Source of the DNA: Geothrix sp. 21YS21S-2
Lineage (GTDB): Bacteria > Acidobacteriota > Holophagae > Holophagales > Holophagaceae
Assembly: GCF_030846775.1 (NCBI RefSeq)
Contig: NZ_CP132910.1
Coordinates: 151,001 to 215,000 of the forward strand
Length of the DNA: 64,000 bases
Reading direction: 5' to 3'
The notes below the pieces were generated by a model that was given only the letters and a program-made list of their open reading frames with translations, ran no database searches and had not been told where the DNA came from. Positions within the stretch are counted from its first letter, which is position 1, and every line of letters begins with the position of its first letter. Shown here piece after piece: positions 16,551-25,808 of the stretch. The translations under genes were made by a program, and so were the position numbers.

Positions 16551-16886
16551 ATGCCCATCCTCCTGCCGCTCCTGCTCCTCGCAGCGCCACCGCGCACCGA
16601 AGCCGAACTGCGCGAGGTTTTCGTACGGACCTGCGCGGCCTGCCACGGCCGGGACGGCTCAGGGGTCTCTCCGGAGGGCCTCCGGCTGAAGGGGCGCAAC
16701 TTCACCTCGGCCGTGGAAATGGAGGGCGTGACGGATGCGGAGATGACCTCCGTCATCCGGAAGGGCCTGCTTTTCGGCCTGAAGATGCCGTCCTACAAGG
16801 ACCAGTTCACGGAGGAGGAGATCGCGACCCTGGTGCGCATCGTCCGCGGCGCGCGCAAGGGCCGGGACGTGGCGGCCAGGCCGTGA
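16551..16886 (+). CDS. Small periplasmic c-type cytochrome
   Basis: 111 residues from the ATG at 16551: a short signal peptide (MPILLPLLLLAAPP) and one heme-binding motif, CAACH (Cys28, Cys31, His32), followed by GRDGSGVSPEG. A Met in GLKMPSYKD is the likely distal ligand, and the helix FTEEEIATLVRIVR is typical of cytochrome c class I. It is an electron-transfer protein of the periplasm. It precedes a DUF2231 membrane protein and a beta-barrel protein in a probable operon. Confidence 0.87.
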   Translation: MPILLPLLLLAAPPRTEAELREVFVRTCAACHGRDGSGVSPEGLRLKGRNFTSAVEMEGVTDAEMTSVIRKGLLFGLKMPSYKDQFTEEEIATLVRIVRGARKGRDVAARP

Positions 16887-16896
16887 AGGTGCCCCC

Positions 16897-17361
16897 ATGC
16901 CCCCCTTCAACCACCTGCATCCGCTCATCGTCCATTTCCCCATCGCCCTGCTGATGTTCGCCCCGGCGCTGGTGGTGCTGGGCCTGGCCTGGCCCGCCCA
17001 GCGCAGGGGGATCCACCTGGCGGCGTTGATGGATCTGGCCGCGGGGGTCCTGTCCGGGCTGGCGGCCCTGGTCACCGGCGAGGCGGCCTCCTCCCTGGCC
17101 CAGCGGACCCCTGCGCTGCGACTGGCCCTGGCCGCCCACGAACACTACGCCCAGCTCACGGTTGCGGGCTTCGCCGTGCTCACCGCGGCCTTCGCCCTCC
17201 TCTGGTTCCTGCCCGGAGCCCTTGGCCGGGCGAGGCTGAACTTCCTGCTGGGCCTGTGGCTGGTCCTATGCGCAGCCTGGCTCACGATGCTGATCCAGAC
17301 GGGGCGTCTGGGCGGCCTGATGGTCCACGAGCTGGGCACCCATTCCGAGGAGAGACCATGA
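16897..17361 (+). CDS. DUF2231-type four-helix membrane protein
   Basis: 154 residues with four hydrophobic segments, opening with NHLHPLIVHFPIALLM, the His-containing first helix typical of DUF2231. Further histidines (AAHEHYAQLT) could bind heme or metal. DUF2231 proteins often sit beside cytochromes, so a redox role in the inner membrane is plausible but unproven. The stop codon overlaps the start of the following barrel gene (ATGA). Confidence 0.75.
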   Translation: MPPFNHLHPLIVHFPIALLMFAPALVVLGLAWPAQRRGIHLAALMDLAAGVLSGLAALVTGEAASSLAQRTPALRLALAAHEHYAQLTVAGFAVLTAAFALLWFLPGALGRARLNFLLGLWLVLCAAWLTMLIQTGRLGGLMVHELGTHSEERP

Positions 17362-18134
17362 ACGTCCGCGCATCCGCCCTGTGCCTGCTGGCCACGGCCC
17401 TCCTGGCCCAGGAGTCGGAAATCCCCCTCGGGCTGAACCTGCCCAACGCCGACCGGCTCCGGGACTGGGACCTCGGGATCCGGTTCACCCACCGGTTCCT
17501 GGAGCCCGCCCGGGGCGCGGGGAAGGACCTCTACGGCCTGGACGGCGGCACCTATCCGGGCCTTGGCCTGGACGTCGGGATCCGGGCCGTGCCCGGCCTG
17601 AACGCGCAGCTCTACCGGACCTCCGACAACAAGACCGTCACCCTGGCCCTGCAGGAGCAGCTGCTGGACGGGCCCAGCCTCCGTCTGGCAGCCAGGGTGG
17701 AGCGGTTCGACGAGACCGTGAAGCAGGTCCGGCTGCCCCTGGGCACCATCGGCATCTCCGGGGCCGCCCTCCAGCTCCCGGCGGAATTCCGCCGGGGCCC
17801 CGTGACCCTGCTGGTGGTGCCCACCTGGCTGACGCGCACGTCGTCGTCGGACCGGGCCCTGTTCACGTTCGGCGCGGGCCTGCGGTGGCAGATCGCGCCC
17901 AGCCATCAGGTCCTGGCCGAATACTACCCGCGCCCCTCCCGGCTCGACGCCGCCACGTACTCCGCGGGCGGCAGCCTCGGCTACCGCTTCGGCACTCGCA
18001 AGCACCGGTTCACCCTGCTGGCCACCACCGCCAACGGCACCACCACCCACCAGGTGCTCGGGGGCGACTACGGCGGAGGGCCCAGAGGCGTGAACCGCTG
18101 GGCCCTCGGCTTCAACCTGGTGCGCGTCTTCTAG
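17358..18134 (+). CDS. Predicted outer-membrane beta-barrel protein (DUF5777-like)
   Basis: 258 residues with a signal peptide ending about ALLAQ and alternating hydrophobic strands ([57 protein letters not shown]) ending in a C-terminal aromatic residue (VRVF), as outer-membrane barrels do. Assignment to DUF5777 is from memory of its pattern and neighbourhood. Together with the cytochrome c and DUF2231 genes it may form a small redox or respiratory module. Its stop overlaps the convergent chemoreceptor stop in a CTAG. Confidence 0.65.
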   Translation: MNVRASALCLLATALLAQESEIPLGLNLPNADRLRDWDLGIRFTHRFLEPARGAGKDLYGLDGGTYPGLGLDVGIRAVPGLNAQLYRTSDNKTVTLALQEQLLDGPSLRLAARVERFDETVKQVRLPLGTIGISGAALQLPAEFRRGPVTLLVVPTWLTRTSSSDRALFTFGAGLRWQIAPSHQVLAEYYPRPSRLDAATYSAGGSLGYRFGTRKHRFTLLATTANGTTTHQVLGGDYGGGPRGVNRWALGFNLVRVF

Positions 18135-21100
18135 AGCTTGAACCGGGAGACGTTCTGCTGGAGCTTCTCGGCCAGCCTGGCGAGTTCCTTCGAGGCGTTG
18201 TTGGTGTCGCCGGCGCCCCGCGTGGTGTCCTTGGCCGCGGTGCTGACGTGGGCCACGTTGCGGGAGACGTCGTTCATGCCCTTCGAGGCCTCACCGGCGT
18301 TCTTCGCCACATCCCCGGCGCCCTGGGCGAGCTGGTTGATGTTGCGGGAGATGTCGGTGACGCCCTTGACGGCCTCCTGGACGTTGCGGCTGACCTCGTT
18401 GGTGCCGGTGGCGGCCTGCTGGACGTTGCGGGCCACTTCGGCCGCGCCCCGGGCGGCGTAGCCGACGTTCTTGGAGATCTCGTTGGTGGTGGCGGTCTGC
18501 TCCTCCACCGACGCGGCGATGTTGGCCGAGATGGCGTTGATCTCGCCGATGATCTGCACGATGTCGTCGATGGCCTTGACGGCCTGCTGCGTGTTGCCCT
18601 GCATGTCCTCCACCTGGGCGCGGATCTCCTCGGTGGCGCCCGCGGTCTGCTTGGCGAGCTCCTTCACCTCGTTGGCCACCACGGCGAAGCCCTTGCCGGC
18701 CTCGCCGGCGCTGGCGGCCTCGATGGTCGCGTTCAGGGCCAGGAGGTTGGTCTGGGCGGCGATGCCCTTGATCATGTCCACCACCTTGCCGATCTCCTGG
18801 GCGCTGCGTCCGAGCTTGTTCACGGTCTCTGCCGTGTTCGCCGCGCTCTTGGAGGCCTTGCCGGCCACGGTGGCGGCCTGGCCCGAGTTCTTGGAGACCT
18901 CGTTCAGGCTGACGCTCATCTCCTCGATGGCCGTGGCCACCGTGTTCACCGAACCCGTCATCTGCTCCGTGGAGGCCGCGATGGTCTTCATGTTCGAGGA
19001 CATCTGCTCCACGGCCGCGCCCACGGTGCGCAGGTTGGCGGTGACCTGCTCCGAGGCCGAGGCCACGGTGTTCGCGTTGGCGCTCATCTCCTCGACGCCC
19101 GCCGCCATGTTCTTCACGTTGGCGGAGGCCTGCTCCGTCCCCGCGGCGGCGGTATTGGCCTGCATGGTCATCTGCTCAGCGCTGCTGGTCATGGTGGCCG
19201 AGGTGGCGGTGAGCTCGTCGGCGCTGGAGGCCAGGGTGTTGGAGGCGCTGCTGATGTCGGTGAGGGCCTGGGCGAGCTTGGAGGCGCTGTTGTTCACGGC
19301 GTTGCGCAGGTTCTGGAGGTCCCCCTTGTAGTCGGCGGTGATGCGCGCCGTGAGGTCCCCCTGCTCCATGGCGCCCATGACCCGCTGCACTTCGTTGATG
19401 GGGTTGATCACCGCGTCCAGGGTGTCGTTGACGCCCTGCACGATCTTGCGGAAATCGCCCTGGTGGCGGGTGGCGTCGGCGCGGGTGGCCAGCTTGCCTT
19501 CGGTGGCGGCCTTGGCCAGCATGGCGGCGTCGGCCACCATGGAGTTGACCGCGTCCACGCAGGTGTTCAGGTTGTTCTTGATCTCGTTGAAGTCGCCGTT
19601 GTACTTGTCGGTGATCTTGGGCGGGATGTCGCCCTTGGAGATGCGGTCCACGTAGCCCGCCGAGACGTTGAGGGGCACGATGACCGCGTCCAGGGTCTTG
19701 TTGACCCCGTCCACCAGCTGGAACCAGCCGCCCACGAACTTGGTGGCCGTGGCTCGAGTCGCCAGGCGCCCGCCGATGGCGGCCTGCACGAGGCCGTCGG
19801 TCTCGGCGAGGAGGTCCGACATCATGGCCACCATGTTGTTCAGGTTGCCCTTGATGACGTTGTACTGGCCCTTGTACTCCGTGGTGATGACGGGCGGGAT
19901 GACGCCCTTGGAGACCTTGTCCACGTAGTCGGCGGTGACGTTGAGCGGGTTCACGATGTTGGTGATGGTGTCGTTGACGCCCGAGACCAGCTGGTTCCAG
20001 CCGCCCACGAACTTGGAGGCGTCGGCGCGGGTGTCGAGCTGGCCGTCCGCGGCGGCCCGGATGATCTTGTCGGTCTCCTTGAGGAGCTCGGACATCATCG
20101 TGACCATGGCGTTCAGGTTCACCTTGATGACGTTGTACTGGCCCTTGTACTCGGTGGTGATGACCGGCGGGATGATGCCCTTGCTGCACTTCTCCACGTA
20201 GTCGGCGGTGACGTTGAGCGGATTGACGATGTTGGTGATGGTGTCGTTGACGCCCGAGACCAGCTGGTTCCAGCCGCCCACGAACTTGGAGGCGTCGGCG
20301 CGGGTGTCGAGCTGGCCGTCCGCGGCGGCCCGGATGATCTTGTCGGTCTCCTTGAGGAGCTCGGACATCATCGTGACCATGGCGTTCAGGTTCACCTTGA
20401 TGACGTTGTACTGGCCCTTGTACTCGGTGGTGATGACCGGCGGGATGATGCCCTTGCTGCACTTCTCCACGTAGTCGGCGGTGACGTTGAGCGGATTGAC
20501 GATGTTGGTGATGGTGTCGTTGACGCCCGAGACCAGCTGGTTCCAGCCGCCCACGAACTTGGAGGCATCGGCTCGGGTGTCGAGCTGACCGTCCGCGGCG
20601 GCCTTGATGATCTTGTCCGTCTCGGAGAGCAGGTCGCTCATCATGACGACCATCTTGTTCAGGTTGCCCTTGATGACGTTGAAATCGCCGTTGTAGTTGT
20701 CGGTGATCACGGGCGGGATGATGCCCTTGGCGCACTTGTCCACATAATCGGCGGTGACGTTGAGGGGTCCGATGACGGCGTCGAGGGTGTCGTTGACGCC
20801 CTGGACGATCTTGCGGAAGTCGCCCTGGTGCTTGGTGGCGTCGGCGCGGGTGGCGAGCTTGCCGTCCACGGCGGCCTTGCCGAGCATGACCGCGTCGGCG
20901 ACCAGCGCGTTCACGGCGTCCACGCAGGTGTTGAGGTTGTTCTTGATCTCGTTGAAGTCGCCGTTGTACTTGTCGGTGATCTTGGGGGGGATGTCGCCCT
21001 TGGAGATGCGATCCACATAGCCGGCGGAGACGTTGAGGGGGCCGATGACGGCGTCGAGGGTGTCGTTGACGCCCTGCACGATCCGGCGGTAGTCGCCCTG

Positions 21101-22072
21101 GTGGCGCGTGGCGTCGGCTCGGGTGGCCAGCTTGCCCTCGAGCGCGGCCTTGTTGAGCATGGCGGCGTCCTCGACCATGGCGAGCAGGTTCGCGCGCACG
21201 GTCTTGAGGGCCGGGTTGATCTCGTCCTGGGCGTCCGTTGCGGTCCAGTCGCGGGTCAGGTCGCCCTTGGCGATCTCGGCGAGCCCGCCGACCACCCCCT
21301 GGAGGTTGTCGGCGAAGCCGTCCATGGCGCGGGCCAGCTCCCCGATCTCGTCCTTGCGCTCCATCTTCAGGCGCTTGCCGAGGTGCCCCTTGGACATCTC
21401 GTTCATCATGTCCACGCCCAGGGCCATGGGCCGGGTGATGGACCGGGCGATGACGATGCCCAGGAGCACGCCCAGGATGGCGGCGAACACCATCAGGATC
21501 TCCATGGCATGGATGGCCGAAGAGGCCTGCTCGGTGTTGTGGTCGGAGGTCTGCTTGGCGAGATCCATCTTCGTCTTCATGAGCTCTGCCGAAGCCGCGT
21601 TCAGGTCCTGCACGATCTTGTAGTTGCTCTTGTAGAGCATGTCTTCCGCCTGGGCCTTCTTGCCGGCCCGGAGGAGCGCGAAGTAGGTGTTGTTGGATTC
21701 GGTGGAGCTCTTCTTGATCTCGAGGTATTTCTTGAAGGCGACCCTGCCCACCTCGGAGACCAGCGTCTTCTCGTAGGCGTCCTCGGCCTTGGCGGCCTGC
21801 TGCTCGAGTTCCTGGTACCGGGTCTGGAACCGGTCCAGATCACCCGAGAGGTAGGCGTCGCGCATGTTCACGCGCATGCGCTGGTTGGACTGCATGATGT
21901 CGCCCAGGATGCCGACGGGGACGAGCATCTTCTGGTAGAGCATCTCGTCCGAATCATCGGCGTTCTTCAGCTTGATCGCGCCGAAGGTGCCCACCAGGAC
22001 GGTTATGAGGGCCGTGATCAGGAACGAGGCGATGAGCTTGGGGCCCATCTTGATGTTGTCGAGGAATTGCAT
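18131..22072 (-). CDS. Poly-HAMP methyl-accepting chemotaxis protein
   Basis: 1313 residues. TM1 (about 11-33), a four-helix periplasmic sensor domain (about 35-187), TM2 (about 188-212) and a HAMP domain come first. A tandem series of about seven 91-residue HAMP-like repeats follows (about 300-900), each with LATRADA or LDTRADA and GVNDT elements. The signalling hairpin has its tip near [17 protein letters not shown] (about 1104-1134). No CheR-docking pentapeptide is visible at the C-terminus (ends SRFKL). It senses a periplasmic signal and controls CheA through CheW. It is last in the STAS-cheA-cheW-mcp operon. Two neighbouring repeats are nearly identical at the DNA level. Confidence 0.93.
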   Translation of the reverse strand: MQFLDNIKMGPKLIASFLITALITVLVGTFGAIKLKNADDSDEMLYQKMLVPVGILGDIMQSNQRMRVNMRDAYLSGDLDRFQTRYQELEQQAAKAEDAYEKTLVSEVGRVAFKKYLEIKKSSTESNNTYFALLRAGKKAQAEDMLYKSNYKIVQDLNAASAELMKTKMDLAKQTSDHNTEQASSAIHAMEILMVFAAILGVLLGIVIARSITRPMALGVDMMNEMSKGHLGKRLKMERKDEIGELARAMDGFADNLQGVVGGLAEIAKGDLTRDWTATDAQDEINPALKTVRANLLAMVEDAAMLNKAALEGKLATRADATRHQGDYRRIVQGVNDTLDAVIGPLNVSAGYVDRISKGDIPPKITDKYNGDFNEIKNNLNTCVDAVNALVADAVMLGKAAVDGKLATRADATKHQGDFRKIVQGVNDTLDAVIGPLNVTADYVDKCAKGIIPPVITDNYNGDFNVIKGNLNKMVVMMSDLLSETDKIIKAAADGQLDTRADASKFVGGWNQLVSGVNDTITNIVNPLNVTADYVEKCSKGIIPPVITTEYKGQYNVIKVNLNAMVTMMSELLKETDKIIRAAADGQLDTRADASKFVGGWNQLVSGVNDTITNIVNPLNVTADYVEKCSKGIIPPVITTEYKGQYNVIKVNLNAMVTMMSELLKETDKIIRAAADGQLDTRADASKFVGGWNQLVSGVNDTITNIVNPLNVTADYVDKVSKGVIPPVITTEYKGQYNVIKGNLNNMVAMMSDLLAETDGLVQAAIGGRLATRATATKFVGGWFQLVDGVNKTLDAVIVPLNVSAGYVDRISKGDIPPKITDKYNGDFNEIKNNLNTCVDAVNSMVADAAMLAKAATEGKLATRADATRHQGDFRKIVQGVNDTLDAVINPINEVQRVMGAMEQGDLTARITADYKGDLQNLRNAVNNSASKLAQALTDISSASNTLASSADELTATSATMTSSAEQMTMQANTAAAGTEQASANVKNMAAGVEEMSANANTVASASEQVTANLRTVGAAVEQMSSNMKTIAASTEQMTGSVNTVATAIEEMSVSLNEVSKNSGQAATVAGKASKSAANTAETVNKLGRSAQEIGKVVDMIKGIAAQTNLLALNATIEAASAGEAGKGFAVVANEVKELAKQTAGATEEIRAQVEDMQGNTQQAVKAIDDIVQIIGEINAISANIAASVEEQTATTNEISKNVGYAARGAAEVARNVQQAATGTNEVSRNVQEAVKGVTDISRNINQLAQGAGDVAKNAGEASKGMNDVSRNVAHVSTAAKDTTRGAGDTNNASKELARLAEKLQQNVSRFKL
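19935..20480 (-). repeat. Two near-identical 273-bp tandem repeats inside the chemoreceptor gene
   Basis: The units at 19935-20207 and 20208-20480 are almost identical base for base, and the start of a third similar unit follows at 20481. Each encodes one 91-residue HAMP-like repeat ([20 protein letters not shown] and following). Flanking repeats in the same gene are clearly more diverged, so these two reflect recent duplication or gene conversion. Confidence 0.9.
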
Positions 22073-22133
22073 GGGGATCTCCTGGCGTGGGTTCGTGCGT
22101 GGCAGTGGAACGGATCCTGGGAGGAGGAGGGTC

Positions 22134-22595
22134 TTAGCCGCTGGAAAGGAGTTCCTGGACGTTGAGCAGCACCAGCAGTCCCGCGTCGGTCTTCAGGACC
22201 CCGGAGAGGAAGCGCTCCTCCGCGTCGGTGAGGTTGGCGGGGGGCGCCTCGGCCAGGGCGGCCTCGGCCTCCACCACGTCGCCGATGGCGTCCACCAGGA
22301 GGCCCATGAGGTCGGAGGTGCCGCCCTGGGAGTGGCCGTTGACCTGGATGGTGTTGGCGGCGTGCTTGAGGATGACGATGTGGCTGGAGTCCCGGATGGG
22401 CGCGGGCTCGTGGCCCAGCCGCACCGACAGGTCGAGGATGGTGACGATCTGGCCCCGCAGGTTGATGAGGCCCCGGATGTGGGTGTCAGCGCGGGGCACG
22501 GCGGTGATGTTGAAGACCCGGATGATCTCCCGGACCCCGAGGATGTCCAGGCCGAACAGGCGCTCTCCGACGCGGAAGGTGGCGAACTGGCTCAT
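22134..22595 (-). CDS. cheW: CheW-type chemotaxis coupling protein
   Basis: 153 residues, a single CheW domain: [21 protein letters not shown], then [22 protein letters not shown] and [10 protein letters not shown]. It links chemoreceptors to CheA. It overlaps the end of cheA by 4 nt and lies upstream of the large receptor gene in the same operon. Confidence 0.94.
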   Translation of the reverse strand: MSQFATFRVGERLFGLDILGVREIIRVFNITAVPRADTHIRGLINLRGQIVTILDLSVRLGHEPAPIRDSSHIVILKHAANTIQVNGHSQGGTSDLMGLLVDAIGDVVEAEAALAEAPPANLTDAEERFLSGVLKTDAGLLVLLNVQELLSSG

Positions 22596-25312
22596 GCGGC
22601 GTCACCTCCCATGAGGCCCGCGGCCCGGAGCAGGTTCACCGGGTCCAGGAAGAGGGTCAGGTGGTTCTGGACGACCGCGGAACCCAGGAGGCCCGGGCCC
22701 TCGAACTCGACCTTCTTGAGCTCGACCTCGACGTCCAGCGCGTCCAGGATCTCGGAGATGAGGATGCCCGCCGGGGGCCGGGCCGTGGAGTTCTGGCCGG
22801 GGATCTTGGGGATGACCAGGAAGAGCTCCTCCAGGTCCTTCGCCAGCGGCCGCACCTCCAGGTGCTGGTCCAGGCGCAGGAGGGGCAGGCCCTCTCCGCG
22901 GTATTCGATGTACTCGCGCTCCCCGATGAGCTCGATCTTGCTCCGGAGGATCCGCTCCAGCCGGAGCACGTGGTCCTGGGGCACGGCGAACCGCTCTCCC
23001 CTGGCCCCCTCGAAGAGGATGACGGACCGGCGGCGGGAGGCCTTGAGGGCCGCGTTGCGCTTCTCCTCCTCGGCCCGGCGCAGCTCCTCGGCCTGGAGGT
23101 CGGAGAAGTGGAGCAGGGCGGCGGTGGAGAGGCCGCCGGCGTCCAGGATCATGATCACGCGGCCGTCGCCCAGGATGGTGGCCCCGGAGAAGCACTTGGT
23201 GCCCTGGATGAAGCTGGACAGAGGCTTGACGACGATCTCCTCGATGTCGTAGAGCTCGTCGACGATGACGCCGTACTGGTTCTTGCCCACCCGCAGCACG
23301 ATGATGTTGTGGTCGCTGCGCCAATCGGCCCTGCGGTCACCTTCCCGGGTGAAGGCCTCGGCATCCTCGGCGGACGCTTCTGCGCGGCGGTCGGCGATGG
23401 AGGTGCGGCGGTCCGGGAGCTCCTCGCCGGTCGCCGGATGGGTGAACACCCGCTGGATGCCCAGCACGTCCGCGAGGCGCACCAGGGGCAGGAGCTTGTC
23501 CCGCAGGCGGAGGACGAGGGCGCCCTGCACCTGCTCGATGCGCTGGACCACTTCGGAGGCCTTGACCCACACGAACTCGACGACGTTGACCTGCGGGATG
23601 GCGAAGCGGTGGTCGGCGACCCCCACGATCATGGAAGGGATGATCGCGAGCGTCAGCGGCAGGCGCAACCGGACGGTGGTGCCCATGCCCACCTCCGTCT
23701 CCACCTCCACGTGGCCGCCCAGCTTCTCGACGTTGGTGCGGACCACGTCCATGCCCACGCCCCGGCCGGAGATGTCCGACACGGTCTCGGCCGTGGAGAA
23801 GCCCGGCGCGAAGACCAGGTGGACGATCTCCCGCTCCGTCATCTCGGCGGCCTGGGCCTTGGTGACCAGGCCCTTGGCCAGGGCCTTCTCCAGGACCTTC
23901 TTCGAATCGATGCCCCGGCCGTCGTCGTGGACGGCGATGTTGATCTGGCCGCCCTCGTGGAAGGCGTGGAGGTGGATGGCCCCGGTGGGGTTCTTCTTGG
24001 CCTTCTTGCGCTCCGCCGGGCCCTCGATGGCGTGGTCGGCGCAGTTGCGGATGATATGGGTGAGGGGGTCCACCAGCATCTCGACGATGGACTTGTCCAG
24101 CTCCACCTCGGCGCCCTCGATATGCACCTCGATCTGCTTGCCGAGCTGCCGGCTCATGTCCCGGATGATGCGGGGGAAGCGGCTGAAGACCGTCCCGATG
24201 GGCTGCATGCGCGTCTGCATGATGCCTTCCTGCATCTCGGTGGTCACCTGGTTCACGTTCTGCAGGATCGCGCCCAGGCCGGGGATCTCGCCCTTGTACT
24301 CGGAGATGGCGCGCACCAGCTGGTTGCGGCCCAGCACCAGCTCGCCGGCGAGGTTCATGAGGTTCGTGAGCAGGTCGACGCGGACGCGGAGGGTCTCGTT
24401 GCCGCCTTCCTTGGCCGCGGGCCCCCGGGCCTCGGGCTTGTCCTCGGGGACGGCCTCGGCCTCGGGCTGGGCCTCCTCCACGGGGGGCGGCGGGGGCGGG
24501 GGGGGAGCGGCCTCGGAGGGCTTGGCCGCCTTGGTCTTGGCCTTGAGCATCTCCTTGAGGGCCTTGACCTCCAGCACCTTGACCTGCTCCACGGGGAGCT
24601 TCAGGGCCAGGGCGGCCAGATCCGGTTCCAGGACGCTGGCGAAGAGGAGGGTCACGGGCAGGTCCTGCTCCAGGCAGTGCTCCAGGTCCGCGATGACCTC
24701 GATGTCGATGAAGGCGTCCAGGCAGGTGCCCACCGACATGGCGTTGTTGAGGAACTGCAGGGGGGCCAGGCCCTGGTCCTTGATGTCATGGTGAAGGTAG
24801 GCGATGGCCCGGTAGAGGTTCATGCCCCGGCGCAGGGCGGAGCGGACCCCCTCGGCGTCCAGGTCGAAGTCCCGCTTGGTGCCCTTCTCCCGCCCCTTGA
24901 CCGTCTCGGACAGGTTCACGCCCTGGCCGCTGAGGATGGCCTCCAGGCCGGCGAGCTCCTTGGCGTAGGGAACGCTGTCGCTGGCGTGGATGTCGTCGAG
25001 CATGGCCCGCAGCCGGTCCACGCCCGTGAACAGGCTGTCCATGAGCTCGGGGGTGGGATGGAGCTTGCCGTCCCGCACGAGCATCAGCACGCTCTCCATG
25101 GCGTGGCTGAGGCGCTTGAGGGCCTCGAAGGCGAAGAATCCCGCGCCGCCCTTGAGGCTGTGGATGGCCCGGAAGACCCGGTTGATGACCTCCTGGGAGA
25201 CCTTGGATCCCAGGTCTTCCATGGCCAGGAGGTCGGGCTCGATGGTGCTGAGGTGCTCCCTGCTCTCGGCCACGAAATCGGCGATGATGCTTTCATCAGC
25301 CAGGCTGGCCAT
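22592..25312 (-). CDS. cheA: CheA-type chemotaxis histidine kinase with two CheW-like domains
   Basis: 906 residues, longer than E. coli CheA (654). The N-terminal Hpt domain has phospho-accepting His51 in HSLKGGAGFF. A Pro/Glu-rich linker precedes the dimerisation and ATPase domains (N-box HIIRNCADHAIE, DDGRGID, GRGVGMDVV). The first CheW-like domain contains a charged insert (about residues 630-660, rich in Arg/Asp/Glu), and a second CheW-like domain (ILFEGARGERFAVPQ, LPLLRLDQHL) ends the protein. The start codon directly follows the STAS gene's stop. Confidence 0.94.
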   Translation of the reverse strand: MASLADESIIADFVAESREHLSTIEPDLLAMEDLGSKVSQEVINRVFRAIHSLKGGAGFFAFEALKRLSHAMESVLMLVRDGKLHPTPELMDSLFTGVDRLRAMLDDIHASDSVPYAKELAGLEAILSGQGVNLSETVKGREKGTKRDFDLDAEGVRSALRRGMNLYRAIAYLHHDIKDQGLAPLQFLNNAMSVGTCLDAFIDIEVIADLEHCLEQDLPVTLLFASVLEPDLAALALKLPVEQVKVLEVKALKEMLKAKTKAAKPSEAAPPPPPPPPVEEAQPEAEAVPEDKPEARGPAAKEGGNETLRVRVDLLTNLMNLAGELVLGRNQLVRAISEYKGEIPGLGAILQNVNQVTTEMQEGIMQTRMQPIGTVFSRFPRIIRDMSRQLGKQIEVHIEGAEVELDKSIVEMLVDPLTHIIRNCADHAIEGPAERKKAKKNPTGAIHLHAFHEGGQINIAVHDDGRGIDSKKVLEKALAKGLVTKAQAAEMTEREIVHLVFAPGFSTAETVSDISGRGVGMDVVRTNVEKLGGHVEVETEVGMGTTVRLRLPLTLAIIPSMIVGVADHRFAIPQVNVVEFVWVKASEVVQRIEQVQGALVLRLRDKLLPLVRLADVLGIQRVFTHPATGEELPDRRTSIADRRAEASAEDAEAFTREGDRRADWRSDHNIIVLRVGKNQYGVIVDELYDIEEIVVKPLSSFIQGTKCFSGATILGDGRVIMILDAGGLSTAALLHFSDLQAEELRRAEEEKRNAALKASRRRSVILFEGARGERFAVPQDHVLRLERILRSKIELIGEREYIEYRGEGLPLLRLDQHLEVRPLAKDLEELFLVIPKIPGQNSTARPPAGILISEILDALDVEVELKKVEFEGPGLLGSAVVQNHLTLFLDPVNLLRAAGLMGGDAA

Positions 25313-25627
25313 CTATCTCTCCTTGATGGGGAACAGCTTGGGGAGGCTGAACAGCTTGAACACGCGCATCAGGTCCGCGTTGGCCCCCTCCACCCGGAAA
25401 CCGATCTTCCGCTGCTGGCAGGTCTTGAACAGGCCGAGGATGAGGGTGATGCCCAGGGAGTCCACGACCTCCGACTCGGAAAGGTCCAGGACCGCCTCCG
25501 TGCAGGGGGCCGCCAGCGCCTCCATGGCGGCCTTGCGCCGGGCTTCCACGGTGCTGGCCACCAGGTTCCCGCCGGAGGGGATCCTGAGGGTGCTGGAATC
25601 GGTGGGGCTGGGGTTGTTCGCTGGCAT
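25313..25627 (-). CDS. STAS-domain anti-sigma factor antagonist-like protein
   Basis: 104 residues from the ATG at 25627, which has a strong GGAGG site; an upstream in-frame start is less likely. One STAS domain with the signature LDLSESEVVDSLGITLIL; Ser57 in DSLG is where RsbV/SpoIIAA-type proteins are phosphorylated. Such proteins bind RsbW-like kinases and are reset by PP2C phosphatases. The adjacent upstream gene encodes a protein with both a PP2C and an RsbW-like ATPase domain, its likely partner. It leads the cheA-cheW-mcp operon, so it may link partner switching to the chemosensory array. Confidence 0.87.
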   Translation of the reverse strand: MPANNPSPTDSSTLRIPSGGNLVASTVEARRKAAMEALAAPCTEAVLDLSESEVVDSLGITLILGLFKTCQQRKIGFRVEGANADLMRVFKLFSLPKLFPIKER

Positions 25628-25706
25628 CTCGATCCTCCGGTTCATGGGGCTGGTTGAAATGGAAAAGGGGGCCCAACCCACGGCATCCCTGAAGGTCCGT
25701 GAAATT

Positions 25707-25771
25707 GCGCCCCCAACTTGCAGGTCCTGGCCCCGCCCGTCAAGACAGTCCGCACCGAATGGGCGGTTGAA
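25707..25771 (-). ncRNA. Candidate structured leader RNA upstream of the STAS-cheA operon
   Basis: A 65-nt stretch of the untranslated leader aligns without gaps to the leader of the upstream kinase gene at 29651-29715 (about 43 of 65 bases identical by hand count). The ends (TTCAA and TTGGG) can close a stem in both copies, with A-to-G changes that keep pairing. Inside, CTTG/CAAG plus GCGGG/CCTGC form a second stem, and a third hairpin is possible, suggesting a three-way junction. Role unknown: riboswitch, protein-binding site or sRNA target. Confidence 0.5.
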
Positions 25772-25780
25772 ATCGAAGTC

Positions 25781-25808
25781 AGTATCGGACGGTGGCCGGA
25801 CATGTCAA
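25781..25808 (-). promoter_or_regulatory. Sigma70-type promoter of the STAS-cheA-cheW-mcp operon
   Basis: On the minus strand TTGACA (25803-25808) and GATACT (25781-25786) are separated by 16 bp. The -35 box overlaps the stop codon of the upstream hybrid kinase gene. The same box arrangement with the same spacer precedes the kinase gene. Confidence 0.65.

Noticed and set aside
19360..21150. Regular repeats that might suggest a CRISPR array
   Set aside because: The 273-bp period is protein-coding and in frame, with no short repeat/spacer pattern.
17381..22165. Very long plus-strand open frame opposite the chemoreceptor
   Set aside because: It is the antisense of the repetitive, GC-rich receptor gene; the translation is low-complexity His/Gly/Val/Asp-rich and matches nothing, while the minus-strand frame has clear domains.
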